A stretch of DNA of 64,000 bases, taken from Corallium rubrum (lineage: Eukaryota; Cnidaria; Anthozoa; Scleralcyonacea; Coralliidae). Position 1 is the stretch's first letter, and each line of letters begins with the position of its first letter. The DNA lies in assembly GCA_964035015.1 (NCBI GenBank), contig OZ036017.1, forward strand, positions 3,553,053 to 3,617,052, written 5' to 3'. This document shows positions 23,583 through 35,504 of this stretch, piece by piece. The translations under genes were made by a program, and so were the position numbers. The notes below the pieces were generated by a model. That model had not been told where the DNA came from and did no database searches. It saw nothing but the letters and a program-made list of their open reading frames with translations.

Positions 23583-26500
23583 TCCTTTTTTTTTTTTATT
23601 TAAACAATATTTGAACTTTACATTTGCCCTAAGAGCTTACAGCTCATCGAGAGGGTTCACGTACATTTACATACAACACAATACGATAAAAAATACAACC
23701 ACGAAGAAGAACTAATATACATAGAAACATATGTCAAATACATACAAAGAAATAAACAAAAAGGTAAATACTGTACGTAAAGCTGCAGCAATATTTACTA
23801 AAGCTATTTAAACTGAACAAAAACGACCAGATGCTACTATATAATCTTGAACAACAAGAAAAATATTAGCATTAGCATCATAAGTTAAAGTCGTCAATCC
23901 TTTCAATAAAACATCTAGTTGATTAGTTAAGTTTATGTCATTCCACACATGGTCCGTGCGTTGCACAATGGAGGCAAGCATTATGTCTCTCAGAGCAGCA
24001 AAACGAGGACATATAAGAAGATAATGGAAACATCTTCTTTAGGCGCACCGCAATTGCAAATAGGAGACTCCACACAATTCATTAGAAATAAATAATAATT
24101 CAAACCACAGTTTTTCAGTCTTAACCTAGTATGCAAAATTGATGCATAAAGGTTACCAATATAAAATAATTTGCTAGTAGGATGCATGTAAAATTTGTTA
24201 AAGAGAAGATTTCTCTTAAAAGAATAAACTGACACGCAATTGCGCGTTGATTCAGGTAGGGAATTCAAAAATTTAATAGTTGAGTAAAAAAATGAGTATT
24301 TTAACTTCTCAACACTAGGCAAGCACAGGTTGTTTTTATTACGAAGTTCATATGACGTTCTCTGACTAACAAGCGGGGGACAAAGAGTTGCTAAATAATC
24401 AGGTGAGAGGCCATTGACTATCTTATAAAACAACAATAGTTTGTGCACTTCTCTCCTGTTACTAAGTTTCAACAAGCCAGTTTCATTTAAAAAACTTTCC
24501 CTGTGCGTGCCCTTATAGGCTCCAGTAATTATTCTAATAGCTTCATATTGAATACTTTCAATGAGATCTGACTCGCCCTGTGAGAACCCATCCCAAACAA
24601 CATCAGCATATTCCAATTTCGGACGCACAAAAGACTTGTAAAGAATCTCAAGAGTTAACCTGGGTAGCAAAAAATTGAGACCCTTTAACAAATTCAATTG
24701 CTTGGATGCACCTTGATGCATCTTAAGAATATGGGCCTTCCAAGACATATTTTTAGTCAATATTAAACCTAAATGTTCGTGTGAACTAACTTCGTCAATT
24801 GGAATATCAGATAACTTTAAAACTAGATGATATGGTTTTTCTTTTTTGAGCGAAAATATCATACTATTGGTCTTAGCCGCGTTCATTGTTAGTAACCATT
24901 TACTTGCCCAAGGAATCAATAAAACTTAGATCGTTATTTAAGGTGGCAGCAGCCCGTTCCGGAGGGTCAACCTCTTCAAGTAACATTGTATCATCCACAA
25001 AGAGAAAACAATCACTATTAATATCATCCTGAATATCGTTAATATAAATCAGAAAACGTAAGGGACCAAGAACAGACCCTTGAGGCACCTCCATTTCCAT
25101 CAACAACACGTTGCATTCTATTAGTCAAATAACTTTCAAACCATTTATACAAGGAGCCTTCCACTCACAGTTGTTTTAATTTAGCTAGAATTCCGACATG
25201 CCAGACTTTGTCAAACGCTTTGGAAAAATCTAAAAAGACAGCCCTTACTTCGTTACCCCTATCTAATGCCGCATACATTTTGTGAATGATATATGTTAGT
25301 TGCATTACGGTTGAATCACCGGGGCGAAAACCAGATTGTAATTGATAGAAAAACCCAATACTTTCAAGAAATTTATATAGTTTAATAAAAAACAGTTTTT
25401 CACAAATCTGGTCTATAGTTAGACTTCAGCTGACGATTGTCTCTCTTAAATAATGGTAACACATTTGCCAATTTCCAAAACTCGGGAAACTGTCCAAGTG
25501 TAAGGGAAATATTAATAAGTTGTGTATGCGGTTTGCAAAGTCCAAATTTACAACACTTAATCATCTTATTGCTAATACTATCAGGGTCACAAGCTTTAGT
25601 CACATCTACAAGATCTAACAAGTTTGTCACTTCTTGTTTAGAAACAACAAGACTCGTTAACGTGCGATGTGATACACGATTTAGGTTAGGAACGACGGCA
25701 GTAGTAGTAGGTAAATACGTTTGACTAACAAAAAAATCATTAAAGATTTCAGCCTTTTCTTTCGGTTGGAAAATATAGTTACCATTATCAAACAGAGGAG
25801 GTATGGAAATAATAGCCTTGGGACCATAATACGACTTGACCAGCTTCCACGTTTTAGAGGATGTTTAGGATTAGAAAGTAATTCATTAATTTTAACTTTA
25901 TAATTTTGCTTTGCATTGCGAATCAAAGTGACAACAAGGTTCCGCTGCACTCGGTAGTTATTCCAATTCCAAGAAGGCTTATTTCTAGAATAAGCTTTTA
26001 AAAGTCTATTTCACTTATTCATAGCTCGTCGCACATTTGCATTCATCCAAGGTTTATCATTTGAACGAATCATTACAGTTTTGCTAGAAATAAATCGTTC
26101 GACTATATTTAAAAATAAAGAAATCCATTTTTCATAAATCGGATTAATATTCAGTCCATTACCGAGAAAAGCATGATTCCAATCAGCGTCTGATAAGGCT
26201 TCATTCAATTGAGCTTCATTAATATTATTGAAATTCCACACTCTTCTTTTATAACATTCTTGTTTATAAACAGGAATGGGTAACTTACCAAACATCACAT
26301 TATGGTCACAGTTCGATGGAGGACTTAATGTGCCTGTTTGAATAAACAGACCTGGGGAATCAGATATAATTAGGTCTAAGAGAGAATCACCTGTTGGAGC
26401 AATTCTTGTAGGTTCGCCAATTAACTGAAAAGATTATTGCACTCAAGAAAGTGAAAAACTTTTACCCCAGTATTGGTGTTAGCTAAATACGATTTATCAA

Positions 26501-26800
26501 AATTGTAGTGGGCATTCAGGTCACCCAAGAGAAAGACCGAGGTATAGTTGTTCATATGAATTAAATCAAAACAATTTTGAAGCGAGCAAAAGAAGGCATC
26601 AGTTTGATTAACGGTAGAATTCGGAGGTCGATAACAAACACCACAGAGAAGTTTAAATTTATTTAAATTTATTTCGACCCATAACAGTTCTAAATCAGTA
26701 CATTCATATTCAGTTTTCCTTTTAAATGGAAAATGATCAGCAATATACAAAGCTACACCACCACCTCGTTAGAGGGAAGACTAAAGTCTTCTGTTGGATA
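23583..26800 (-). pseudogene. CR1/Jockey-like LINE, ORF2 (endonuclease + reverse transcriptase), decayed
   Basis: On the minus strand from about 26775: an AP-type endonuclease part (GVCYRPPNS, VFLLGDLNAH; 26421-26750), a linker region (26011-26298) and RT motifs spread over several frames. These are DPDSISNKMIK and FPEFWKLANVLPLFKRD (25400-25630), FRPGDSTVMQL and AVFLDFSKAFDKVWH (about 25190-25370), GSVLGPLRFLIYINDI and FLFVDDTMLL (24900-25109). A 309-residue C-terminal part follows (23990-24919) with the HLGLILTKNMSWKAHI and VRPKLEYADVVWDGF segments. A poly(A)-like tract (T run at 23589) marks its 3' end. The catalytic YADD box reads FVDD, a common LINE variant. Numerous frameshifts make it inactive. 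The 5' end is truncated near 26800. Confidence 0.85.
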
Positions 26801-26844
26801 ACAGAATTCACTTTCACTGTGTTCACTTTCGTCTGAGTACATCG

Positions 26845-28255
26845 TAACTAGAAATACATGATCGCAACAACCCCTCGCCCACTTTTAATATATACATTTT
26901 TGTAAACCACCCCCACCAGCACCATCACACACACTTTCTGGTTTTGGTAAAGTTTTGTTTTTTATTTAAGTCTATTATAGCTTTTATATTTAGTCTATGT
27001 AATAATAAAATTAACAGCCTGAAAAATTTTGAATAGAAAGAGAGAAACAAACCAGTATAACATCAAGGAAAATTCATTGGCAAAGTTCACCTGGCTGTAG
27101 TCATGTACTGTAGTATTAAGTATTGACACACCGAAAGAGCATACAAAGTCAATATTAAAAAAGAAACTATTAAGCCTTAAACTAAGACTATAGTCCTATA
27201 AGTCTAAGACTATGGTCCTAAGACTAAATTTATAAGACTATAGTCCTAAGACTAAGACTATATATAGTCCTAAGACTAAGACTATAGTCTTAGGACTAAG
27301 ATTATAGTCCTAAGACTATAGTCCTAAGACTAAGATTATAGTCCTAAGACTATATATACCGTCGTCCTAAGACTAAGATTATAGTCCTAAGGCTATAGTC
27401 CTAATACTAAGATTATAGTCCTAATACTAAGATTATATTCAAATATAGAAGAGGCGAAACCAGGATTCAACCAACCCGTTGAAGGCTGCAGACTGGCAGC
27501 CGAAAGCTCGTAAATAAAAAATATTTAAACCAGAGAACGTCTACGATTTTAACTAAGATTATAGTCCTAATACTAAGATTATAGTCCTAAGACTATAGTC
27601 CTAAGACTACAGTAAGACTATAGTCCTATAACAACGAGATGAACCAACTAACAAATTTTCATTCAAAATAGATAATAGTGGCCAAGAAAAGACACAATGC
27701 CACGTCCTAGCGTCCAAAGACAACTGTAGACAAGAATATTATTTATATTGCATGATTTTCTTTTTCAAGACTCAGCTAAACTGTTAAATATTAATCTCCT
27801 ACCGTTAAACTTTCTTCTGCTTTTGTCACCACAAACACTGCCAATTCAGTCTATACTCTTTTCAGAATTCAGATTGTTTTTCTCGTTCGGTTTCTTTCGG
27901 TTTCTCCGTGACCAGGCATCATTCAGTTCTCTTCAAGATCTAAAAAGCCGTTTGTTTCAAACTGATTTCTTCATCGTTCTCCCTCGAGTTAAGTGGAATA
28001 CACCAGAGCAGATTTCTTTACAGGCTTCGGCCAGTTTCAGGACACAGTGTCGTTTTCGGTCTACCAGTAACCCTGCTATTCGAATTCCGAACTGCGAAAG
28101 TTGCGGATTTGTTGACATATATATATATATAAACATCTCGCAGAATTTCTTTCCCATTTCCTGTAATTTCGCGTGTACTCCACGCGTGTCGAGATTAGCA
28201 CCCTCACTGGGCTCCGGGCCTTCGGCCCTACGCCCGGGCTCGGGGATTATTTTTA
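26845..28255 (-). repeat. Dispersed repeat G, copy 1
   Basis: The copy is bounded by CTAGAAATACATGATCGCAA at the left and by the GC-rich hairpin GGGCTCCGGGCCTTCGGCCC with GTGTCGAGATTAGCACCCTC at the right. The same two ends, in the opposite orientation, bracket 54712-55960 and 60120-61970. A short TA run lies beside the GC-rich end in each copy. No conserved ORF was found, so the type of element is unknown. An ATAGTC array lies inside this copy. Confidence 0.65.
27178..27620. repeat. ATAGTCCTAAG array 2
   Basis: Direct and inverted copies of ACTATAGTCCTAAG fill the region. It is interrupted at about 27437-27552 by a PLE-end-like fragment containing GAAGGCTGCAGACTGGCAGC and CGAAAGCTCG, a degenerate hammerhead stem II. 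The motif is the same as in the array at 4440-4745. Confidence 0.8.
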
Positions 28256-28319
28256 AATAAGCAGCTTTTAAAACTTTCCCGAGGAGCTTTAAAAATTCCA
28301 GCGGTCCGTTAGCCAATCG

Positions 28320-28612
28320 GAAAGCAGGATTTGGTAGGATACGGACAGGAAAAAAATAAATGTCTTTATTATAGAACTTTCATTATTGTTTTTTTTAAAC
28401 ACTTCTTAAGTATTTTTACCGCATATTTTTTTTAATACAGACTTTTTAATTATGTAATATTCACCCTAGGGGTTTGACCATTGTTTCATCCCCTCCCTAT
28501 TATATAGGCTTTCACTCAGCTTCCTGTTGTATATTCTATATAAACATGTAATTAGTTATTAAACATTTAGATCTGATGAGTGCAACAACATGTGTACGAA
28601 ACTTAAACGTAC
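28320..28612 (-). repeat. Dispersed repeat Y, uninterrupted copy
   Basis: Its reverse complement joins, without gaps, the three Y fragments at 3420-3502, 12574-12665 and 16616-16725. It thereby shows the empty sites of the Maverick-like insertion (AACATG at 28543-28548) and the hAT-like insertion (ATATTCAC at 28457-28464). Confidence 0.75.
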
Positions 28613-29394
28613 TTTCAAAGACGAAATGAGCGGCTTAGGGTAATTTTTAACAGCAAGCATCCACCAGCAATGTCTCCTTGTACAACCAGAAAATGAAATT
28701 ATATCATTTTCGTTTTGGTGGAAACAAACTTTTGCAGAAATTGGCCATATGTCGTCACACTGAAATCAGTAGCAATGTCAAACTTAATTATATATTGCTA
28801 TGTCAAAAAAACCTAATTATGTATTTATACGGCAAAGTTTCGAGTGATATTATAGTCGATCAAACATTTGCTACCGATTTGGCTCTAATGCGGCTTCTTC
28901 GATCGTACCACTAATTCATCTTCCAATATTCATACATTTTCCTGGTTGAAATGTCTATCAGAACAACGTAAGTGTTTCCCCTAATTGATTAACATACTTT
29001 AAAACTCTGGTTGACCGACAGATTGTTAGTAAATCTTGATGATATCTTGGTCGTCATACGTTCACCACATTTCAAAATTTCGCCACAGACAGTCTCAAAA
29101 CACGATGAGCCTGCGGTATTTTTTATAGCGGTAACAGATTTCCCTTCTGCTATTTCATAAGAGAAGTGTTCAGTTGACGATATGCACATCCAAACATCTC
29201 ATGAAAATATTATGAAATTGTGCATTAAGCTAAAGATAGGTCACACAAGTTTCGAAAACAAAAATAAAAGAATGCTATAGGGTAATTAGAAAAAGTCAAC
29301 GGTTTTTCCAAGCTGTCAAGGGTCTTTAGATACTAGGGAATTTAAGATCTACGACGTCAACCTAAACGACGACGTCCTCTATACAAAACAATTC
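28613..29394. other. No recognisable gene
   Basis: AT-rich sequence with short frames but no recognised domain or repeat. Confidence 0.35.
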
Positions 29395-29465
29395 TTATAA
29401 ATAAGTTTTGTGGAAACACCACATAAAATATTTCTTTGCTAAGCTTTCCGCCTGTTGACTCAGGC

Positions 29466-29520
29466 CTTCATTGAACGATGTTGAATGAAATGTTAAAAGC
29501 GTTTGGCCAGGCCTTAAAAT
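29466..29520. mobile_element. Remnant of Harbinger-like MITE
   Basis: CATTGAACGATGTTGAATG and GCGTTTGGCCAGGCCTTAA match the right part of the MITE at 39799-39988. The left part is missing. Confidence 0.6.
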
Positions 29521-29526
29521 AGTTCT

Positions 29527-29570
29527 TTGCTAAGCTTTCGGCCTGTTGACTCAGGCCTTCATCACAGCAA
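29527..29570 (-). ncRNA. Hammerhead-like motif at PLE-C end (core variant)
   Basis: Identical on the minus strand to the motif at 39743-39786: stem I TTGCT/AGCAA, core GTGATGA instead of CTGATGA, stem II AGGCCTG..CAGGCC, then GAAAGCTT. The C3-to-G change would be expected to destroy the C3-G8 pair, so activity is doubtful. Confidence 0.6.
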
Positions 29571-31159
29571 TGACAACAAGCTTTTGGCTCACGTCATGTA
29601 TAAACGAAACAACTGATCAATTAAATCACGTAAGAATACAATGGCGTATCACGTTAATTTTATTAATTAGAAAACAAAATCAAGAATATTCCCCGAATAG
29701 GGCCCACCACGTGCTGTTTAATGACTGTCCCTCCTAAGAAATAGTGTGACGTTTTGCAATCTCAATAGACTCCCTTGTTCTTCGCGTGAAGCATTGCTTG
29801 TCGCTAACTACGAGTGATGACTCTTCCCACTTAACACGATAGTCATACTTCCAAGCGTGATTGGCAACAGCAAATTTATCATATTGGGCTTAAAATTATG
29901 CAGCATGTCTTGTGCCCCTTCAGGCAAGTTGAGCGATTTCTTCCGGTTTCTCCGATGTAAATACCAAGCCACTCACACGGAATGCGATACACTCCAGGCG
30001 TAGATAAGCTATCCAACTCATCTTTATGTGTGAAAAGTACCTTGAACAATTTGTGTTGACTACTGTTAAATAACTTCATACAGCACGATTTAAAATCCCC
30101 CCAATCTTGTGGAATGCTGGTGCGATGTACGGAAGAGAAACTGAAGGTGGTTCTTACCGGGGCTGAGTATTTGGCTCCGGATGTACCGAAGGTGTCATAG
30201 AACCTTGAATCATCTTCTCAGGAAAACCGTTGTAGTTAAAACCAACTTAAGGTGATCTAATTCATTCATCCACGAAAGATAGTTTTGCACACAGACAATT
30301 TGATACTTGGATGGTGGAATGAAGTGTAGTTAAGGTATCTGTCAGTGTGTGTTGGTTTTCGATACACAGTATGACTTAAAGTCACATCTGGTTTAACGGA
30401 AAGCAAAACGTCCAAGTACGGGGTAGATTTGTCTTGATTTTGTAATTCCATAGTGAATTTGATTGAAGGACGAATGCTGTTAAGGTGGTCAAGAAAATTA
30501 GATAAACCACTCAAGCCGTGAAAATTAGATAAACCACTCAACCACTCAAACCATACCTGGTTTTAACGGAGCAGTTGCAAGAGCCTTCTTCTCAAATTCC
30601 TCCATGTATAAGTTAACCATGATTGGAGACAATGAGGAACCCACTGCTGCTCCAGTCGTTTGTTCGAAAAATCTGTTCCGCCATTGATGCAGAATGATTC
30701 GTCCTTGTACCGAGCGTTTTATCTAGAAGAAGTCTTTCATTTGCAATCAGGCATGCTTCCTCAATGGGAACATTCGTGAACAACCAACAACATCAAAACT
30801 AAGTAATATCTCATCATTAGCTAAGTTAAGTGCCTTAATTTCAGAGACAAATTCTTCAGAATTTAATACATGGTGAATGGACTTACCTACCAAAGGCTTC
30901 AAAACATTAGCAAGATATTGTGCTAAGGCGTATGCTGGAGAGCCTCGATGCGCCAATCTTTGGAAGACCACAAAACTTTGGACATTGAAGCAGAAGGGCG
31001 TAAATGTCGGTAGAGGTTGGAAGGACTGGAACGTCTTTCCAATCAACGATCGCGCCTGGTCAACCTCACCTTCTTAGAAAAATGCCGAGTCCACAACATC
31101 GTTCCGAAGGGTATCCGTGTATCTGCAACTCATACTATACTCAGTCTGCACGAAGAATC

Positions 31160-31770
31160 TTACGCAAAACTGAGTTTGCTTCGGTAAGAGAACGAATCTC
31201 GTGGAAAATTACACAATGTTGTTTCGTCGTTAACCACCAAACTCCAAACAATGTTGAGTGAGGAACATTATACAATTCCGAGTAGGATATCTAATTCCAC
31301 ACAAACTGCCAAATACGAGAAATTGCAGGGCAAAGACCGAAAACAAACAAAGAATGAAAATGGAAGAAGACAGACATCCCGAATAGTCATCAACCTCAGT
31401 AAGAAAACACTAACCAAGGAAGAAGGAAAGGTATTATCTCTGAGTTTGAATTTGGCGGTGGTGCCAAGATCTATTCCAAAGGAAGAAATTGTTCAACAAC
31501 TTGAGCCTGAACTGTATTTCCTACCGAGTGAAACTGCCAACAACGTTCGAGTCCAAGTTGCTGAAACAATCCACCGAGTCAAGTTACCGAAAATCAATCT
31601 TAGGAAAGAAGAAAAGATTGCTTTATCAAACCTAAGATCAGATAAGTCAGTACATATTTTAAAAGCAGATAAGATAATGCTACTGTTGTTTTAGATGGTG
31701 AAGAATATGACAAGGTAAGTGCTCTATTAGATACCCCAACTTACATGATCCGACACCTACAATCTTGGAC
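31160..31770 (+). pseudogene. PLE N-terminal region, plus strand
   Basis: The frame 31251-31694 encodes IVINLSKKTLTKEEGKVLSL, GLNLAVVP-type text and RKEEKIALSNLRSDKSVHIL, followed after a frameshift by ATVVLDGEEYDK. This N-terminal segment, ending in an ADKG-like turn before the RT core, is typical of PLE polymerases. It faces away from the RT part at 29395-31079, giving a tail-to-tail or head-to-head rearranged element. The first residues are not identifiable. Confidence 0.65.
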
Positions 31771-31935
31771 AATAATGTTGTAACACCCCCTCCCCCCGAT
31801 TCAATGTTGACCGATATGAAACAATGTTGGAATGGAGTTTCATATAACAACATTGAATCGGGGGGAGACGGGGGGGTGGGGGGGGGGGGGGTGTGGTGAC
31901 TGTTACAACTATTATTGTCCCAGATTGTCCAAGAC
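31757..31935. mobile_element. Palindromic MITE with C/G-rich arms
   Basis: Inverted blocks GTTGTAACACCCC..GATTCAATGTTG and CAACATTGAATC..GTTACAAC flank a short loop; one arm holds a long G run. A diverged relative is at 40570-40700 (TCAATGTTG..CAACATTGA). Confidence 0.6.
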
Positions 31936-32822
31936 CCAATTTTCCTAATTTTGATAAAACAACTAGTTTTTTATGTTACGGTGGTGATACAGCATTAAAA
32001 GATTAGTTTGCACCAAATTTTCGATATCAAGTATTAAATATCCTCCGTAGTTTTGACATCCAAATTATTAATAACATAATCTCTTCCATGGGCAAAAAAA
32101 TAACAAATATCAAGGAAAGGAAAGGCCAGAGATTGAAGTATTGACATGTAGAGTAACACTAAGACGATTGGACATTAAAATATATCTTAAAATTATGTCG
32201 GTATTCATTGTGTTCTTATAATTTATATAATATATAGTTATCTGAACCGTCCACCAACGGTCTACCAACGGTCTACCACTACAATATAACAAAATTAATA
32301 TGCATGCAAATCCCTTTGAAACCCATGGTACACCGTGGTAGATCGTGGTAGACCGTTGCATAAGGCGGTATATAGTTGCTCAGGGAAAATTAAACCAACT
32401 GCTTATGAATATATGTGGCTTTACAAGCATTCTATAAAAGAGGCTTAAACTTTACACTTATTTATTGAATGATTTCAACCTCTTCCAGATTTCACTTCGT
32501 CTAAAACGCGTGACGCCGCAATACGTTAATTTATCAAATTTCAACGACAAGGTGGCGGCGGGTCTTCTTAGTTTTTGAAGCTATTAATCTTAATATAAAA
32601 TAATTATGCTTCCATTAACAATTCATTGGTAGTATTAGCTGGGGAAATAATTTTTAAACTTAAATAAAACGTTCTATTATGAAATGAAATACACCGTACG
32701 TTCTTTTTTCCCCCAATCATCATAATGTCAGATACAGATTCAGTTAAAGCGGGCTCAGATATCAATCACCCAACGACTGAAATATGAGGGTCATATCTAA
32801 ACAATAGTAATATTATAAATAC
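31936..32822. other. No recognisable gene; short GGTAGACCGTTG repeats
   Basis: The 32246-32358 part has several copies of CCAACGGTCTACC and, further on, the complementary GGTAGACCGTTG, forming an imperfect hairpin. The remainder is AT-rich and unassigned. Confidence 0.4.
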
Positions 32823-32930
32823 ATGTCTCCGGATGTACCGAAGGTGTCTTGGAAGCTTGAATCATCTTCTCAGTAAAACCGTTGTTAGTTAAAACCAACT
32901 TAAGGTGATCTAATTCATCCTGAAGACGTT
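32823..32930 (-). pseudogene. PLE-C fragment flanking element B on the left
   Basis: On the minus strand it reads a PLE linker between RT and the nuclease (DELDHLKLVLTNNGFTEKMI). It is the exact mirror of 39018-39126 on the other side of element B, and also matches 30185-30262. Confidence 0.75.
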
Positions 32931-34466
32931 AGTAGTGATACCCCCCCATATAGGAACCAAAGGGATGCCGCCTCATTAAATATTCAGCTTATTATTTATT
33001 CATTCTCATGCTCCTTTGCGACCCTCTAACCCTAATCTCGTTACGTCATTATGTCTCATGCTCCTATAGGACCTCCTAACCCTAACTTCCCCCCTAACCC
33101 TAGCTGTCACTCAACCCCCCGGTTTTCACTACGTCATACCGACTTATTATTTATTCATTCTCAGACTCCTTTAGGACCCTTTTAACCCTAACTTTTTCCC
33201 CCAACCCCAACTGTCACTCAACCCTCCGGTTTTCACTACGTCATACCGACTTATTATTTATTCATTCTCAGACTCCTTTGGGACGTAGTAACCCTAACTT
33301 TTCCCCCTAACCCTAGATGTTACTTAACCCCCCCGTCATAACCGATAGCTCTCCGCCTGATTTCCGAAGTTACGTAAAAGGTACTCGGCTTATATCCTTA
33401 TAAGTAATAGTAATCACCTTTTCATTTAAACACTTTACCCTACTGACAGTCGACACTTGTGGGACACGTATACGTACAGAGCATGCGTACGATAAACTTT
33501 AACAAAATAGACGTTCTTTACAAGCAACTAAAGAGAAATTGATAGAGGCACTTTATATTTTTTATCTGAAACCTTGTCTCGATGAGTGTAGAGAGTTTTG
33601 AGCAGTCTAAGTGTCTGAATTGGCAGAGCTCGTATAGACTTAGATTAATAGCATATAATGAATATTATATTAGGTTTAGAACCTAAATATTCAATCACCC
33701 TAGAATCATTCCTAACTATACCTTTGTTTATAAGTGAAGAAATCGTAAGTAGAACTTAAGATTTTAGACGAGGATTCAATTCGAAAAGCCGTAGGAGCCA
33801 TTTTAAGTGACGGTATATAAACGAAATATTATTTGACGTCAGGATGGATCAGTGCACACATAGCTGCAGTGATATTTGAATATTTATCCTCAGTGCACGT
33901 GCAGGAGACAAAAGAAAAACTCATTAGGGGCAATTAAGAGATTAAGCGCTTAGGCAGGTCTAGGCGAGAAAGTCATTAGCGTGCATTTTGCATAAGACAG
34001 AATTCACAATAATCAGTTTAAAATATTTATTTCGGCATTGGCTTAAACTTACACATATCAAAACAAATTACGGCTACATATAAAAAAGTTTTAGTAAGGT
34101 CTGCTTCTTAGATTATATTTAGGTGTTTTTATTTTAAAAGTAGCATGATAATCTTTCTTGTCTTCTGATGATAATTGAGACACATCTTCTTTTGTCATGG
34201 GTAAATATTTTGATCTAGTCATCAGTACATGGTGTTCATACTCTTCTCTTTCATCCGGAGTCATCTTTGCCAAGTCTTTCTCTGTCGGGTCGCCCAAAGT
34301 TTCCCAGTTATGAAAGAAATTATGTTTAAGCGTCGGTTGTTCAACGGTAGGAGGCGGTGTTACAAAATAGGTTTTAGGTGTAGCAGGGAAACCCCACGGA
34401 AGATCGTCAGTTTCTTGCTTTATCTCCGGTGTCAAATTTGGTGTATTTTTCCGAGTTTGAAGACTA
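32931..34466 (+). repeat. Element B left TIR
   Basis: Matches 37474-39017 in reverse complement to the last base before GCCAGAGG at 34467. It includes three CCCTAA-rich tandem units (about 33000-33330) and codons 321-445 of the ATPase gene, so the TIR boundary lies inside a coding region. Confidence 0.9.
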
Positions 34467-35428
34467 GCCAGAGGTTGAGACTGATTTTGCAGTTGGTTTT
34501 GAAACGTCAGAAAACGTCCTAGCTGATTGGAGTAAAGTATGCTCTTTTCGTCAGGTGTTAACTGTGACGCTTGTACAATATCTTGCATTTTTTGTTCTGT
34601 ATTGTACATGGCATTAACGATCGGAGGTAATTGATAGGATTGCTTTTGTATGAAACTACCCAGCTGTTGCTGCAGGCTGGAGCTATTTTCTCCAGGTAGA
34701 ACATTGGTCTTGAGGCGGTGATCGTCGTCCGTAGCCGGCTTTAGATCAAGCATTAAATAACCATGAGGGCGACTTGTGGCCTCCTCGTAACTCTTCATAA
34801 ATTCATGGACATGACCTGGGTTCACCTGCCGTGCCAAGACAGAAATTTGTTGCTTATCCCTTGGAGACTTGAATAGTACGATATAGTGTGCGTTGAGGCT
34901 GATGTTTCTGGTTTCTTTGCCTTGATGAAATATATTCTGAACAATATAGATCACGGAGAGATTCCTGTGATGACTACCTTTAGTAAATAGACTAGCAATA
35001 CGTTTATCTCCCCCAGATTGAGCCATAAGATCATCGAGGACGATCAGGTTACGTTGAGAGACTTCAAGAAAATTATCAGAGTCAATGTCGGAAGGTATAC
35101 CCTCGTAGAATTCGATGCCTGGTATTGTCTTGATCATTTCTAAATACATGGGCTGCCATTGCCCATAACACCAAATGATACGTTCGGGAGGAGGATTAAT
35201 CGTAGTTTTGGCGTTTTCCAGAAGCGTTTTCACCCATACTGTTTTACCACTCTGTGTGCATCCAGCGACAATGCAAGTAAATGGATGCTGCATGACTGTT
35301 GCTCCATTGATAACTGAGGAAACATGCCCTGTATTACTTTCCTGATGGGAATTTTTAATATGGCGTTGAAGATTGCCTCTTGTCGAAAACATTTTTTCAC
35401 AAGTGTTGCAGATGTACGACATGTTCAC
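34091..35428 (-). CDS. C2H2 zinc-finger / A32-like packaging ATPase
   Basis: A complete 445-residue frame, with start near MNMSYICNTC. Domains: a C2H2 finger at residues 7-28 (C7, C10, H23, H28); Walker A GCTQSGKT at 56-63; Walker B LIVLDD at 128-133; and a SVIYIVQN segment (158-165) with the polar residue expected after Walker B in HerA/FtsK-type ATPases. The tail from about 300 is polar, rich in Pro, Thr and acidic residues, and ends basic (KYNLRSRPY). In Mavericks and adintoviruses this ATPase drives DNA packaging into capsids; the fused finger may bind DNA or the terminal repeats (inference). It is divergent from the two plus-strand genes, with a long pyrimidine array in between. Codons 321-445 are duplicated in the opposite TIR. 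Two related broken copies lie at 3.5-6.2 kb. Confidence 0.85.
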   Translation of the reverse strand: MNMSYICNTCEKMFSTRGNLQRHIKNSHQESNTGHVSSVINGATVMQHPFTCIVAGCTQSGKTVWVKTLLENAKTTINPPPERIIWCYGQWQPMYLEMIKTIPGIEFYEGIPSDIDSDNFLEVSQRNLIVLDDLMAQSGGDKRIASLFTKGSHHRNLSVIYIVQNIFHQGKETRNISLNAHYIVLFKSPRDKQQISVLARQVNPGHVHEFMKSYEEATSRPHGYLMLDLKPATDDDHRLKTNVLPGENSSSLQQQLGSFIQKQSYQLPPIVNAMYNTEQKMQDIVQASQLTPDEKSILYSNQLGRFLTFQNQLQNQSQPLASLQTRKNTPNLTPEIKQETDDLPWGFPATPKTYFVTPPPTVEQPTLKHNFFHNWETLGDPTEKDLAKMTPDEREEYEHHVLMTRSKYLPMTKEDVSQLSSEDKKDYHATFKIKTPKYNLRSRPY

Positions 35429-35504
35429 TCTTTGACGTTTAGGAGTAAAATGATTGTTTCAAAGCATATTCGGACAATTTATTTCAATTTCCTCCCTATT
35501 TCTC

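Larger units (their letters stand above)
29395..31079 (-). pseudogene. Penelope-like element C: RT and GIY-YIG, minus strand
   Basis: Minus-strand pieces: RT fingers/palm with AQYLANVLKPLVGKSIHHVL and EILLSFDVVG (30747-31046), where motif A carries the Asp; a post-RT region with NQDKSTPYLDVLLSVKPD and VYRKPTHTDRYLN (30266-30541); and a GIY-YIG nuclease start, PGVYRIPCEWLGIYIGETGR (29879-30079). This domain order is that of canonical PLEs. Frameshifts and lost segments inactivate it. The 3' end is the terminal sequence TTTTGTGGAAACACCACA at about 29405. The RT part stops near 31079, where a plus-strand piece of the same family begins. Confidence 0.75.

Noticed and set aside
27748..28316. 170- and 119-codon frames on opposite strands in repeat G
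   Set aside because: They cross the GC-rich hairpin and microsatellite of repeat G and are not conserved in the other copies.
33000..33335. Interstitial telomere
   Set aside because: CCCTAA words are only part of larger tandem units inside a transposon TIR, not a pure telomeric array.
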